A DNA stretch of 64,000 nucleotides, from the NCBI RefSeq assembly GCF_014204935.1, contig NZ_JACHMJ010000001.1:1984001-2048000 (forward strand). The letters are read 5' to 3'. The notes below the pieces were generated by a model. The model saw only the letters and a program-made list of their open reading frames with translations. It was not told where the DNA came from and searched no databases. Positions within the stretch are counted from its first letter, which is position 1; every line of letters begins with the position of its first letter. A program made the position numbers and the translations under genes. Shown here one piece after another: positions 28,152 to 37,871 of this stretch. Origin of the DNA: Conyzicola lurida (GTDB lineage Bacteria; Actinomycetota; Actinomycetes; Actinomycetales; Microbacteriaceae).

Positions 28152-29149
28152 CCATCGCAGCAGAATTCATCGGAGTCAGCCAGGTATTCGGCGACTTCAC
28201 CGCCGTCGACGCGATCGACCTGTCGATCACCGAGGGCAAGCTCACCACCCTGCTCGGCCCGTCGGGCTGCGGCAAGACGACGAGCCTGCGCATGCTGGCC
28301 GGGTACTCGACGCCGACCTCCGGCACGATCAAGATCGCCGGCGTCGACAGCACCCGCACCCCGCCCGAAAAACGCGGTCTGGGCATGGTCTTCCAGTCGT
28401 ACGCGCTGTTCCCGCACCTCACCGTCGCCGAGAATGTCGCCTACGGCCTCAAGCTGCGCCGCGTGCCCGCCGCCGAGCGCCAGAAGACCGTGATGGAGAC
28501 GCTCGACCTCGTCGGCCTCGCCCACCTCGCCGCGAGCAAGCCGAAGAAGCTCTCCGGCGGCCAGCAACAGCGCGTCGCGCTCGCCCGCGCCATCGCGATC
28601 AAGCCCACACTGCTGCTGCTCGACGAGCCGCTGTCGAACCTCGACGCCCGCCTGCGCGTGCAGATGCGCGCCGAAATCCGCCGCATCCAGGCCGAGACCG
28701 GCCTCACCGTCGTGCTCGTCACCCACGACCAGGACGAAGCCCTCGAGATGAGCGACGACATGGTGCTCATGCGCGCCGGCCGCATCATGCAGCAGGGATC
28801 GCCGCAGGACGTGTTCCGCAGCCCGGCCAACCGTTTCGTCGCCGACTTCCTCGGCTACGAGAACTTCGTGCACACCGCCGCCGGCGACCTGCTCGCCGTG
28901 CGCCCCGAGCACCTCGAGGTCACCGCCGCGAGCACCGGAGGCAGCGACGGCCTCCGCCTCGAAGGACGCATTGCGGATGTCGCGTTCCGCGGCGTCGACC
29001 TGCTCGTGACCGTCGACGCCATCGACGCCAGCGGTGCCCGCGTGCGACTGATCTCCGACGTGCGCAGCACCGGCTCCGACATCCTCGCCGTCGGCGACGA
29101 CGTGACCGTCAGCGCCGCCGCCGGCCGACTCGTGCCGCTCGCCGGCTGA
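28148..29149 (+). CDS. ABC transporter ATP-binding protein, PotA-like
   Basis: 333 residues. Walker A is GPSGCGKTTS (about residue 38), the signature is KKLSGGQQQRVALARA, Walker B is LLLLDEPLSNLD and the switch His is in VLVTHDQDEAL. The C-terminal 100 residues form the TOBE/OB-fold regulatory domain (VRPEHLEVTAA) typical of the MalK/PotA/FbpC class. It energises uptake through the two upstream permeases. Confidence 0.94.
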   Translation: MTIAAEFIGVSQVFGDFTAVDAIDLSITEGKLTTLLGPSGCGKTTSLRMLAGYSTPTSGTIKIAGVDSTRTPPEKRGLGMVFQSYALFPHLTVAENVAYGLKLRRVPAAERQKTVMETLDLVGLAHLAASKPKKLSGGQQQRVALARAIAIKPTLLLLDEPLSNLDARLRVQMRAEIRRIQAETGLTVVLVTHDQDEALEMSDDMVLMRAGRIMQQGSPQDVFRSPANRFVADFLGYENFVHTAAGDLLAVRPEHLEVTAASTGGSDGLRLEGRIADVAFRGVDLLVTVDAIDASGARVRLISDVRSTGSDILAVGDDVTVSAAAGRLVPLAG

Positions 29150-29212
29150 CCCACCTACCCACCGCCCCACCACCCGGTCCCCCAGGCCCCCAGTAAAAAA
29201 GGAAACCGTCCC

Positions 29213-30298
29213 ATGCACAGCACTGCACGCAAGCGTTCCATCGCCCTCGCGGCGTCCTTCGCCGCGACCGCCCTCGTGCTCGCCGGCTGCTCCAGCACCG
29301 ACGAGAACACCGCGGGCTCCGACTCCGACGCCACGAGCATCGTCGTCAGCACCTTCCCCTTCGGCGTCGAGGAGTTCCAGGAGGCGATCTTCGATCCCTT
29401 CACCGAGGCCACCGGCATCGAGGTCGTCGTCGAGACCGGCTCCAACGCCGACCGCCTCTCCAAGCTGCAGCTCGCCGACGGCGACCCCGGCATCGACGTC
29501 ATGCTGATCTCCGACTACTACGCCGCCCTCGGCCAGGAGGACGACCTCTTCCAGGAGTTCGACGCCACCGACGTCCCCAACCTCGAGAACATCGCCGACT
29601 TCGCTGTCGAGGACGCCTACTTCGGACCGGCCTACAGCTACCAGCTCAACGGCACGATCTACAACACCGACGAGGTCACCGCCGAGGAAGCCGCCGACTG
29701 GGACCTCTACGCCAACCCCGACTACGCCGGCCGCCTCGCACTGCCCGACATCGCGGTGACCGCCGGCCAGCTCGCGCTCTCCGGCGTCGGCGAGGCCTAT
29801 GGCGACGGCCCCTACGACATCGACACCGCGCTCTCGACGATGGCCGACTGGGCTCCCGGAATCCTCCAGTTCTACAGCTCCTCCACCGAGGTCACGAACC
29901 TGCTGACCCAGGGCGAGATCGTCGCCGCCGACTCGCTCAGCGGATTCGCCACCACTCTCGTCGCCTCCGGCGAACCCGTCGCCTGGACCGCTCCCACCGA
30001 GGGCCGCTACATGGCCACCAACCGCGCGATGATCCCGACCGGAGCCGAGAACGTCGACGGCGCCTACGAGTTCATCGAGTACCTGCTCTCCGTCGAGGCG
30101 CAGACCGCGTCGGCCGAGCTCGTCGGGGACCTGCCCGTCAACCTCGAGGCGACCGTGCCCGAGAGCATCGTCGACGTCGTCGGCGACATCGCCACGGACC
30201 CGATCGCGGCCGGCTACTCGACCCTCGACCCGACCGAGCTCGTCTCGACCCGCAACGACTGGGTCGACCGTTTCGCCCGCGAGGTCACCTCCAACTAA
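29213..30298 (+). CDS. ABC transporter substrate-binding lipoprotein, PotD-like
   Basis: 361 residues. The N-terminus RKRSIALAASFAATALVLAGCSS is a lipoprotein signal with lipobox LAGC. The body belongs to the extracellular solute-binding family 1/PotD-like group (IVVSTFPFGVEEFQEAIFDPF; DVMLISDYYAALGQE). AAAGGAAACC supplies a ribosome-binding site. The position after the ATPase gene, with a 63-nt gap, allows separate higher expression. The ligand is not evident; many acidic residues (Asp/Glu) would suit a cationic ligand such as a polyamine, but this is weak. Confidence 0.9.
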   Translation: MHSTARKRSIALAASFAATALVLAGCSSTDENTAGSDSDATSIVVSTFPFGVEEFQEAIFDPFTEATGIEVVVETGSNADRLSKLQLADGDPGIDVMLISDYYAALGQEDDLFQEFDATDVPNLENIADFAVEDAYFGPAYSYQLNGTIYNTDEVTAEEAADWDLYANPDYAGRLALPDIAVTAGQLALSGVGEAYGDGPYDIDTALSTMADWAPGILQFYSSSTEVTNLLTQGEIVAADSLSGFATTLVASGEPVAWTAPTEGRYMATNRAMIPTGAENVDGAYEFIEYLLSVEAQTASAELVGDLPVNLEATVPESIVDVVGDIATDPIAAGYSTLDPTELVSTRNDWVDRFAREVTSN

Positions 30299-30306
30299 TC
30301 CGGCCG

Positions 30307-30340
30307 GCGCCCGTTCCCCGTTCGGGCGGGGAACGGGCGC
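30307..30340 (+). terminator. Hairpin terminator or attenuator between binding-protein and deaminase genes
   Basis: GCGCCCGTTCCCC pairs perfectly with GGGGAACGGGCGC around an 8-nt loop, then TTTC. It begins nine bases after the stop of the binding-protein gene and may reduce read-through into the deaminase gene. Confidence 0.75.
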
Positions 30341-30386
30341 TTTCACCTTCTCGACACATAGCACCACCAGACGGAACAGATCCACA

Positions 30387-31508
30387 ATGACCCCCACCGC
30401 TCAGCTGCCCGCCGGATACCTCGACCGGATGCCCAAGACCGACCTGCACTGCCACCTCATCGGCGCGGTGCGGGCGTCGACCTTCGCCGAGCTCGCGCGG
30501 CGCGAGAACCTCGCCCTGCCCGCCGACCCCGAGCGCATCTTCGCCGACATCAACTCGCTGCCGCCGGACCCCGAGCTGTACAAGAACACCCGCATCCCCG
30601 TGCCGCAGGGCCGCAGCGCCGGCGAGCCCGATGTCTCCTACTCGCTCTTCCAGGCCTCGCGGTGGGTCACCGAGGTGCTGCGCGACGCCGACGACCTCAC
30701 GCGTATCGTCTACGAGGCATTCGAGGATGCCGCGGCGAGCAGTTCCACGCGACACCTCGAGCTGTTCTTCGACGAGGTGCCCCCGCACCTCGCCGGTCTC
30801 GGCTACCGCGGTTCCGTCGAGGCCTACGCCGAGGGGATCCGCATGGCGGAGCGCGACTTCGGCATGACCGGCCGCATGATCCAGGGCATCGACCGCAGCA
30901 AGAGCGCCGAGCACGCCCTCGAGGTCGTGCGCCAGGTCGTCGACAACCCGCACGAGTACGTCGCCGGCATCGGCCTCGACAACCTCGAGACCGCCGGCCC
31001 GCCCGAGCGTTTCGCCGCCGCCTACGCCCTCGCCGGCGAGGCGGGACTTGGGCGTACCGCACACTCTTCCGAGCACTCCCCCACCGCCGTCAACACCATC
31101 ACCTGCCTCGACCTCCTCGGCTGCGACCGCATCGACCACGGCTACTACGTGCTCGAAGACGACGCGGTCGTCGCCCGCATGCGCGACGAGCAGGTCGCGT
31201 TCACCGTCGCCTCGACGACCTCGCGCCGCTCCTGGCGCCCGTGGCGTCGCGCGTCCATCGCCGCGATGCTCGAGGCCGGCCTCAACGTCATCCCCTGCTC
31301 GGACGACCCCGGCATGTTCCCGACGACGCTCGGCCAGGAGTACCGCATCGTCTCCGAGCAGATCGGCGCGACGGCAGAGCAGGTACGCGGGATGGCGCTG
31401 GCCGGCGTCGCGGCGTCGTGGCTGCCCGCCGCCGAGAAGGCGTCGCTCGCGGCATCCTTCACCGCAGAGCTCGCCGCTCTCGACGTGGAGTTCGGCCTCA
31501 CCGCGTAG
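30387..31508 (+). CDS. Adenosine deaminase-family protein
   Basis: 373 residues. All zinc/catalytic positions of the ADA superfamily are present: HxH in TDLHCHLIG, His-Glu in TAHSSEHSP (where typical enzymes have HAGE), His in CDRIDHGYYV, and Asp-Asp in IPCSDDPGMF. It should deaminate adenosine or a related aminopurine. The HSSE variant and the STTSRRSWRPW segment in place of the usual L-S-N region suggest a substrate different from plain adenosine. It lies 88 nt after the importer operon across a hairpin, so import and deamination of a nucleoside-like compound is a reasonable reading. Confidence 0.87.
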   Translation: MTPTAQLPAGYLDRMPKTDLHCHLIGAVRASTFAELARRENLALPADPERIFADINSLPPDPELYKNTRIPVPQGRSAGEPDVSYSLFQASRWVTEVLRDADDLTRIVYEAFEDAAASSSTRHLELFFDEVPPHLAGLGYRGSVEAYAEGIRMAERDFGMTGRMIQGIDRSKSAEHALEVVRQVVDNPHEYVAGIGLDNLETAGPPERFAAAYALAGEAGLGRTAHSSEHSPTAVNTITCLDLLGCDRIDHGYYVLEDDAVVARMRDEQVAFTVASTTSRRSWRPWRRASIAAMLEAGLNVIPCSDDPGMFPTTLGQEYRIVSEQIGATAEQVRGMALAGVAASWLPAAEKASLAASFTAELAALDVEFGLTA

Positions 31509-31575
31509 TACCGGGGCACCATGCCCTCCGCGCAATATCCGTCTCGCGCCGGATGCTGACGAAAACACCGGTTAC

Positions 31576-31581
31576 TAGGCT
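31576..31581 (+). promoter_or_regulatory. -10 box of a leaderless promoter for the ABC exporter/two-component operon
   Basis: TAGGCT ends six bases before the ATG at 31588. Confidence 0.55.
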
Positions 31582-31587
31582 CGACGC

Positions 31588-32517
31588 ATGATCAAGGCAG
31601 AAGGACTCAGCAAGCGTTACGGTGCCAAGACCGCCGTGAACGACATCAGCTTCACCGTCAACCCGGGTATCGTCACCGGGTTCCTCGGCCCGAACGGTGC
31701 GGGAAAATCCACCACGATGCGCATGATCGTCGGCCTCGACCGGCCCAGCGCCGGATCCGTGACAGTCAACAACAAGCACTACGCCGACCACGCTGCACCG
31801 CTCCGCGAGGTCGGCGCACTGCTCGACGCCAAGGCGATCCACACCGGGCGCAGCGCCTACAACCACCTGCTCGCCATGGGCGCGACCCATGGCATCGGCA
31901 AGGCGCGCGTCAACGAGGTCATCGGCCTCACCGGTCTCGAGTCGGTCGCCGGCAAGCGCGTCGGCGGGTTCTCGCTCGGCATGGGGCAGCGCCTCGGCAT
32001 CGCCGCGGCACTGCTCGGCGACCCGGCGACGCTCATCCTCGACGAACCGGTCAACGGTCTCGATCCCGAGGGAGTGATGTGGGTGCGGCAACTCGCCCGC
32101 CACCTCGCCTCCGAGGGCCGCACGATCTTCCTGTCCAGCCACCTGATGAGCGAGATGGCGCTCACCGCCGATCACCTCATCGTGCTGGGCCGGGGCAGAA
32201 TCATCGCCGACGCTCCCGTCGCCGAGATCCTCGCCACGTCCACCCGCACCGCCGTCAAGCTGCGCAGTCCCCGTGCCGAGCAGCTCGCCGCTCTGCTGCG
32301 CGGCAGCGACGTCACCACGACCGAGGCCGACGCCCTGCTGATCACCGGACTCACCGCGCCGGTCATCGGCGACGCGGCCGCCCGCGCCGGCATCCCGCTG
32401 CACGAACTCACCCCCGTGGGCGCCTCGCTCGAAGAGGCCTACATGGAACTCACCCAGGACGACGTCGAGTACCACGCGTCGACCACCGCTCCGATCACGG
32501 AAGAGGCAGCCCGATGA
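31588..32517 (+). CDS. ABC exporter ATP-binding protein (DrrA/bacitracin-resistance type)
   Basis: 309 residues. Walker A is GPNGAGKSTT (about residue 40), the signature region reads FSLGMGQRLGIAAALLGDP, Walker B is LILDEPVNGLDPEG and the switch His is FLSSHLMSE, all typical of DrrA-like exporters. The C-terminal 90 residues form the accessory domain. It overlaps the permease gene by 4 nt (ATGA) and is followed by a two-component system, an arrangement common in antimicrobial-peptide or envelope-stress resistance modules. Confidence 0.93.
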   Translation: MIKAEGLSKRYGAKTAVNDISFTVNPGIVTGFLGPNGAGKSTTMRMIVGLDRPSAGSVTVNNKHYADHAAPLREVGALLDAKAIHTGRSAYNHLLAMGATHGIGKARVNEVIGLTGLESVAGKRVGGFSLGMGQRLGIAAALLGDPATLILDEPVNGLDPEGVMWVRQLARHLASEGRTIFLSSHLMSEMALTADHLIVLGRGRIIADAPVAEILATSTRTAVKLRSPRAEQLAALLRGSDVTTTEADALLITGLTAPVIGDAAARAGIPLHELTPVGASLEEAYMELTQDDVEYHASTTAPITEEAAR

Positions 32518-33332
32518 CCGCCACCACCCTCGCTCCCCTGCCCGCCTCGCGCCTCTCCACCGTCGGCATCATCCGCTCGGAGTGGATCAAGCTGCGCACC
32601 GTGCGCTCGACCGTCTGGTCGTACGCGATCATCGTGGTCGTCTCGATCGGCATGGCCGTGCTGATGTCCAGCACGATCGGCGGGAGCGGCGAACAGCTGC
32701 CCGAGCTGCAGACCGGCATCGTGCTGCAGGCCGCGACCTTCGGCGTCTACTTCGGCCAGCTCATCGTCGGTGTGCTCGGCGTCCTCGTCATCAGCGGCGA
32801 GTACTCGACCGGCATGATCCGCTCGACGCTCACCGCGGTGCCGAAGCGCATCCCCGCCCTGGCTGCCAAGGCGCTCGTGCTGTTCGTCGCCACGTTCGTG
32901 GTCGGCCTGGTGAGCACCTTCGGCGCGTTCCTCGTCGCATCGCCGATTCTCGCGAACTCCGGGATCGAAGCGGACCTCTCCGACGGCAAGCTCTACGCCG
33001 ACCTCGTGCTCGCGTCGCTCTACCTCGCGCTGACCGCCGTGTTCTCGCTCGGTCTCGGCACGGTGCTGCGCAGCAGCGCGGGCGGGATCGCCGCCGCACT
33101 CGGCACCATCCTGCTGTTGCCGACGATCCTGCAGCTCATCGCCAGTTTCACGCAGGCGCAGTGGGCGGTCGACCTGATGCCGTACCTGTTCTCGAACGCC
33201 GGAACCGGCATGTTCATGGAGAGCTTCGACGGCAGCGGGTTCGAGCAGTGGCAGAACACCCTCGTCGTGGTCGTCTGGACCGCGGTCAGCCTGGTCGCTG
33301 GCGCGGTACTGATCAAGCGTCGAGACGCGTAG
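32514..33332 (+). CDS. ABC exporter permease (ABC2 type)
   Basis: 272 residues with about six membrane segments and no ATPase motif. The first cytosolic segment VGIIRSEWIKLRTVRSTVW is typical of ABC2-type permeases, and ISGEYSTGMIRSTLTAVPKR is the conserved coupling helix with the EYSTG motif. It is translationally coupled to the ATPase gene and followed after 5 nt by the histidine kinase gene. Confidence 0.92.
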   Translation: MTATTLAPLPASRLSTVGIIRSEWIKLRTVRSTVWSYAIIVVVSIGMAVLMSSTIGGSGEQLPELQTGIVLQAATFGVYFGQLIVGVLGVLVISGEYSTGMIRSTLTAVPKRIPALAAKALVLFVATFVVGLVSTFGAFLVASPILANSGIEADLSDGKLYADLVLASLYLALTAVFSLGLGTVLRSSAGGIAAALGTILLLPTILQLIASFTQAQWAVDLMPYLFSNAGTGMFMESFDGSGFEQWQNTLVVVVWTAVSLVAGAVLIKRRDA

Positions 33333-33337
33333 TCCGG

Positions 33338-34636
33338 ATGACGGCTGGACAGACTCCCCTCGACCGGCACGCGGTGCCGGTCGAGGGCGACCTGTCGCTG
33401 CCGAAGCCGCCCGGAGTGATCCGACGGTTCTGGTCCCGGCATCCGCGCCTCACCGACGTCCTCGTCGCGGCCGCGTTCACCGTTCCCGCCGTCGGCGCGA
33501 GCCTGCTGGTCGCCTGGGTGCCCGATTCGGTGCGGAACCCCGACCTCGCGCCGCTCGGTGCGGTCGTCTACGTCGTGGGCGGCGCCACCCTGCTCTGGCG
33601 CCGCCGCCACCCGTGGGCGGTACTCGTCGTCGCGTGGGTGATCTCGCTGGTCGGCGTGCCTGTCTGGGACTCGGTCGACGTGACGCTGATGGCGTTCGCG
33701 CTCTACGCGCTCGCCGTCTACGGCTCGGTCCGGGCGGCGTGGATAGGGCTGGCCGTCTCCGCCCTCGTCACGGCGGCCGGCAGCGGGGTCGTCGCCGCGA
33801 TCGCCATCGAGAGCAACGTGCCGGTGACCGCCGCGAACTTCAGCCAGATCGGCGCCCTGCTCATCGTGGTGCTGGTCGGCATCAACATCGCCAACCGGCG
33901 GCGCTACGTCGTCGCGCTGCTCGACCGGGCGGCGCAGCTCGCCCGCGAGCGCGACCAGACGGCGCGGCTCGCCGCCGCCGACGAACGCGCGCGCATCGCC
34001 CGGGAGATGCACGACATCGTCTCGCACGGGCTCACCGTGATGGTGACGCTCGCCGAGGGGTCGGCCGCGACCACGACCACCGACCCCGAGCGCGCCGTCG
34101 TCGCGATGCGCCAGGTCGCCGAGACGGGACGCCGGGCCCTCACCGACATGCGGCGCATGCTCGGGCTGCTCGACGACGGGCTGCCCGGCGAACTCGGCCC
34201 GCAACCGGGGCTCGAGGATCTGGCGGCGCTCGTCGAGCGGTTCCGCGGCGCCGGCCTGCGGGTCACGGTCAGCGCGGAGGGCATCCCGCCCGCCGACCCG
34301 GCCGAGCAGCTCACCGTGTACCGCATCGTGCAGGAGTCGCTCACCAACGTGCTGCGGCACGCGGCGTCCGGCGCCAACGTGACCGTCGACGTTCGGTACG
34401 GGACGGCCGGGGTCGTGATCGGCGTCACGAACGACGGCCCCGTGGTCGCCCCGCCCCTGCCCGGCAGAGGCCGGGGCACCGTGGGCATGCGGGAGCGCGT
34501 GGCCCTGTACGGCGGCACCGTCGAATCCGGGCCGCGGCCCGGCGGCGGGTGGGCGGTGCGGGCGACGCTCGCGCACGAACCGGCCCCCGCCGCCGCCGCG
34601 TCCACCACCCCCGACGAGAGCGAGACGGCACGATGA
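33338..34636 (+). CDS. Sensor histidine kinase, HisKA_3 (DesK/NarX-like)
   Basis: 432 residues. About five membrane segments lie in the first 175 residues, then a coiled region (RAAQLARERDQTARLAAADERA) leads to the phospho-acceptor motif RIAREMHDIVSHGLTV. The ATP-binding domain shows QESLTNVLRHAASGANV (N box) and GRGTVGMRERVALYGG (G2 box). It overlaps the response regulator gene by 4 nt. It probably senses an envelope signal and controls the adjacent exporter, as in LiaSR- or DesKR-like modules; the signal is unknown. Confidence 0.93.
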   Translation: MTAGQTPLDRHAVPVEGDLSLPKPPGVIRRFWSRHPRLTDVLVAAAFTVPAVGASLLVAWVPDSVRNPDLAPLGAVVYVVGGATLLWRRRHPWAVLVVAWVISLVGVPVWDSVDVTLMAFALYALAVYGSVRAAWIGLAVSALVTAAGSGVVAAIAIESNVPVTAANFSQIGALLIVVLVGINIANRRRYVVALLDRAAQLARERDQTARLAAADERARIAREMHDIVSHGLTVMVTLAEGSAATTTTDPERAVVAMRQVAETGRRALTDMRRMLGLLDDGLPGELGPQPGLEDLAALVERFRGAGLRVTVSAEGIPPADPAEQLTVYRIVQESLTNVLRHAASGANVTVDVRYGTAGVVIGVTNDGPVVAPPLPGRGRGTVGMRERVALYGGTVESGPRPGGGWAVRATLAHEPAPAAAASTTPDESETAR

Positions 34637-35313
34637 CCGACACCACCGATACGCCCGGCACCGACATCCGCCTGCTCATCGTCGACGACCAGGCACTCGT
34701 GCGTATGGGGTTCCGCATGATCCTGGACGCGGCGCCCGGAATGCGGGTCGTCGGCGAAGCGGCATCCGGCGACGAAGCCCTGCGTCTCGGCGCCGAGACG
34801 CGGCCCGACGTGGTGCTGATGGACGTGCGGATGCCGGGACGGGACGGCATCGCCACCACCCGGGCGCTGCTCGAGCTCTCGCCGGAATCGCGGGTCATCA
34901 TCCTGACCACGTTCGACCTCGACGAGTACGCGTTCGGCGGGCTCCGTGCCGGGGCCAGCGGGTTCCTCGTGAAGGACACCCGCCCCGACGAACTGCTCGC
35001 CGCCGTGCGCGCGGTGGCGAGTGGCGACGCCGCGATCTCCGCGCGCGTCACCCGGCGCATGCTCGAGCTCTTCGGCGACCGGCTGCCGGCAGTGGAAGCC
35101 CCGGCGCGGGACTCGCTGGCCGAACTCACTCCCCGCGAGCGGGAGATCCTGACGGCGATCGGCGAGGGCCTCACCAACGGCGAGATCGCCCGGCGCTTCG
35201 TGCTCGCCGAGTCCACGGTGAAGACGCATGTGGGCCGGGTGCTGCAGAAACTGGGGCTGCGCGACCGCGTGCAGGCCGTCATCTTCGTCTACGAACACGG
35301 TCTCGCGGGCTGA
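34633..35313 (+). CDS. NarL/FixJ-family response regulator
   Basis: 226 residues. The receiver has Asp17-Asp18 in LLIVDDQALVR, phospho-acceptor Asp in VLMDVRMPG (about residue 62) and Lys in FLVKDT. The LuxR-type DNA-binding domain begins at LTPREREILTAIGEGLTNGEI and ends with STVKTHVGRVLQKLGLRDR. It is the last gene of the exporter/two-component operon; autoregulation is likely by analogy. Confidence 0.95.
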   Translation: MTDTTDTPGTDIRLLIVDDQALVRMGFRMILDAAPGMRVVGEAASGDEALRLGAETRPDVVLMDVRMPGRDGIATTRALLELSPESRVIILTTFDLDEYAFGGLRAGASGFLVKDTRPDELLAAVRAVASGDAAISARVTRRMLELFGDRLPAVEAPARDSLAELTPREREILTAIGEGLTNGEIARRFVLAESTVKTHVGRVLQKLGLRDRVQAVIFVYEHGLAG

Positions 35314-35344
35314 CCCGCTCCGGCCGCTGTCAGGGGCGCTCGAA

Positions 35345-35350
35345 TAGAAT
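35345..35350 (+). promoter_or_regulatory. -10 box for mscS-like gene
   Basis: TAGAAT lies eight bases before the ATG at 35359, leaving almost no leader. Confidence 0.4.
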
Positions 35351-35358
35351 GGGGCCAT

Positions 35359-36447
35359 ATGGCTGCCGTAGTTGACCCCGAAACCCCCTCGTTCGACTGG
35401 TCCGCGTTCTGGACCATGCTCGCCGACTTCTACAATGCGACCCCGCCCCTGCAGGTCGTGGTCATCATCGTCTTCGCGATCCTGCTGAGGCTCGCGCTGC
35501 AGTTGGTGATCAACCGCGTCGTCGACCGGATCGTGCTCGGCGTGAAGAAGAAGCAGAACGTCGACGACACCCAGGCGCTCTTCGCCTCGCCGCTCGCCGC
35601 CGTGCGCGTCGTCCAGCGCACCCGCACCCTCGGCAGCGTGCTCAACAACGTGGTGACCGCGGTGGTCGTCAGCGTCGCGGTACTGGCGAGCATCAACGCC
35701 CTCTTCCCCGGAGTGACCGGCGCGTTCTCGCTCATCACCGCGGCCCTCGGCGCCGGCCTCGGTTTCGGTGCCCAGAACATCGTCAAAGACGTACTGAGCG
35801 GCCTGTTCATGGTCGCCGAAGACCAGGTGGGTGTGGGCGACGTCGTCGACCTCGGGCCCGCGACCGGCGTCGTCGAAGACGTGGGTATCCGCATCACGAA
35901 GGTGCGCGACGTCAATGGAACGCTCTGGTTCGTGCGCAACGGCGAGATCCTGCGCGTCGGCAACATGTCGCAGGGCTGGTCGCGGGTCATCATCGACCTC
36001 GCCGTGCCCTACGACGCCGACGTCGAAGCGGTGCAGGCCAAGATGCTCGAGACCGGCACGGCGCTCGCGACCGAGCCCAAGTGGCGCTCGCGCGTGCTCG
36101 AGAAGCCCGAGATCTGGGGCATCGAGTCGATCTCGGGCGAGGCCATCGTGGTGCGGATCGTCGTGAAGACCCGGTCGGCCGCGAAGGACGACGTGGCGCG
36201 CGAGCTGCGCAGCCGCCTGAAGCGCGCGCTCGATGAGATGGACGTGAAGATGCCGGCCCTCAACTCGATCACCCTGAGCGGGTTCGAGGGGGCGACGAGC
36301 GTCAAGGGCGCCCGCCCGCCGCGCACGAAGCCGATCGAGGTGCAGGCGGCCGAGAAGACCACGCCTGCGCGCACCACGCCGCAGGACGACCCGCGCGGGT
36401 TCACGCCGGGCACCAAGCCGACCAAGCCGAGAAAGCCGACAGCATGA
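35359..36447 (+). CDS. Small-conductance mechanosensitive channel (MscS family)
   Basis: 362 residues. An N-terminal membrane segment (VVIIVFAILLRLALQLVI) and two more precede the pore-lining helix LITAALGAGLGFGAQNIVKDVLSGLFMVAEDQ, the MscS TM3 signature, then the beta domain (VGDVVDLGPATGVVEDVGIRITKVRD) and a C-terminal alpha/beta vestibule. The last 65 residues are a Pro/Lys/Thr-rich tail. It protects against osmotic downshock. It overlaps the globin gene by 4 nt (ATGA). Confidence 0.93.
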   Translation: MAAVVDPETPSFDWSAFWTMLADFYNATPPLQVVVIIVFAILLRLALQLVINRVVDRIVLGVKKKQNVDDTQALFASPLAAVRVVQRTRTLGSVLNNVVTAVVVSVAVLASINALFPGVTGAFSLITAALGAGLGFGAQNIVKDVLSGLFMVAEDQVGVGDVVDLGPATGVVEDVGIRITKVRDVNGTLWFVRNGEILRVGNMSQGWSRVIIDLAVPYDADVEAVQAKMLETGTALATEPKWRSRVLEKPEIWGIESISGEAIVVRIVVKTRSAAKDDVARELRSRLKRALDEMDVKMPALNSITLSGFEGATSVKGARPPRTKPIEVQAAEKTTPARTTPQDDPRGFTPGTKPTKPRKPTA

Positions 36448-36875
36448 GCGAGCCGAACCCCGTGACACTGCGGATGAGCCAGAACGGCGAATCCGTGCAG
36501 GGCAACTTCTGGGAGCAGGTGGGCGGACGCCCGACCTTCGAGAAGCTCGTGCGCCGCTTCTATGCGGGCATCGAGAGCGACCCGGTTCTGCTGCCGATGT
36601 ACCCCGAGGCCGACCTCGAGGGCGCCATCCAGCGCCTCACCGGGTTCCTCGAACAGTACTGGGGCGGGCCGGGCACGTACTCCGAGGAACGCGGGCACCC
36701 GCGGCTGCGCCAGCGGCACATGCCGTTCAAGGTCAATCCCGACGCCCGCGACCGCTGGCTGCTGCACATGCGCGCGGCGGTCGACTCGCTCGAGCTGTCG
36801 CCGCTGCACGACGCCACCCTGTGGGCCTACCTCGAGCGCGCGGCGCACGCGATGGTGAACACGTTCGAGGAGTAG
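36444..36875 (+). CDS. glbO: Group II truncated haemoglobin (trHbO)
   Basis: 143 residues, slightly longer than average because of an N-terminal extension. The globin core runs from NFWEQVGGRPTFEKLVRRFYAG with the B10 Tyr region, through YWGGPGTYSEERGHPRLRQRHMPF, where RHMPF contains the proximal haem histidine (F8), to WLLHMRAAVDSL with the group II Trp at G8. TrHbO proteins bind oxygen and are implicated in respiration and NO/peroxide chemistry. It is translationally coupled to the mscS-like gene. A strong bidirectional hairpin follows. Confidence 0.93.
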   Translation: MSEPNPVTLRMSQNGESVQGNFWEQVGGRPTFEKLVRRFYAGIESDPVLLPMYPEADLEGAIQRLTGFLEQYWGGPGTYSEERGHPRLRQRHMPFKVNPDARDRWLLHMRAAVDSLELSPLHDATLWAYLERAAHAMVNTFEE

Positions 36876-36880
36876 ACCCC

Positions 36881-36925
36881 GGTCCCTGAGCTTGTCGAAG
36901 GGGCGCTTCGACAAGCTCAGCGACC
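36881..36925. terminator. Bidirectional terminator hairpin, 20-bp arms
   Basis: Arms at 36881-36900 and 36906-36925 are complementary with one mismatch around a five-base loop. It lies between the convergent globin and quinone-oxidoreductase genes. The core TGAGCTTGTCGAA is nearly the same as in the hairpin at 5662-5723. Confidence 0.8.
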
Positions 36926-36931
36926 GCTGTA

Positions 36932-37780
<849 letters not shown>

Positions 37781-37871
37781 GGTGTCCTTTCGGGGTTGGT
37801 ACCGGGTAGAACCCGAGTGACCTCACGGTACTTCCCGCACGCAGGTACCCACTTTTAGGTAAGCTACCCAC
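37781..37871. promoter_or_regulatory. Divergent control region of the qorB/qorR-like pair
   Basis: The 91-nt gap contains several GGTA half-sites (GGTAC at 37798, 37828 and 37843; GGTA at 37858) that could be HxlR-binding elements. TAAGCT at 37860-37865 ends six bases before the regulator ATG, suggesting a leaderless transcript on the plus strand. Operator assignment is inference. Confidence 0.45.

Noticed and set aside
28034-30397. 787-residue minus-strand frame, Gly/Val/Asp-rich
   Set aside because: Antisense shadow of the importer ATPase and binding-protein genes.
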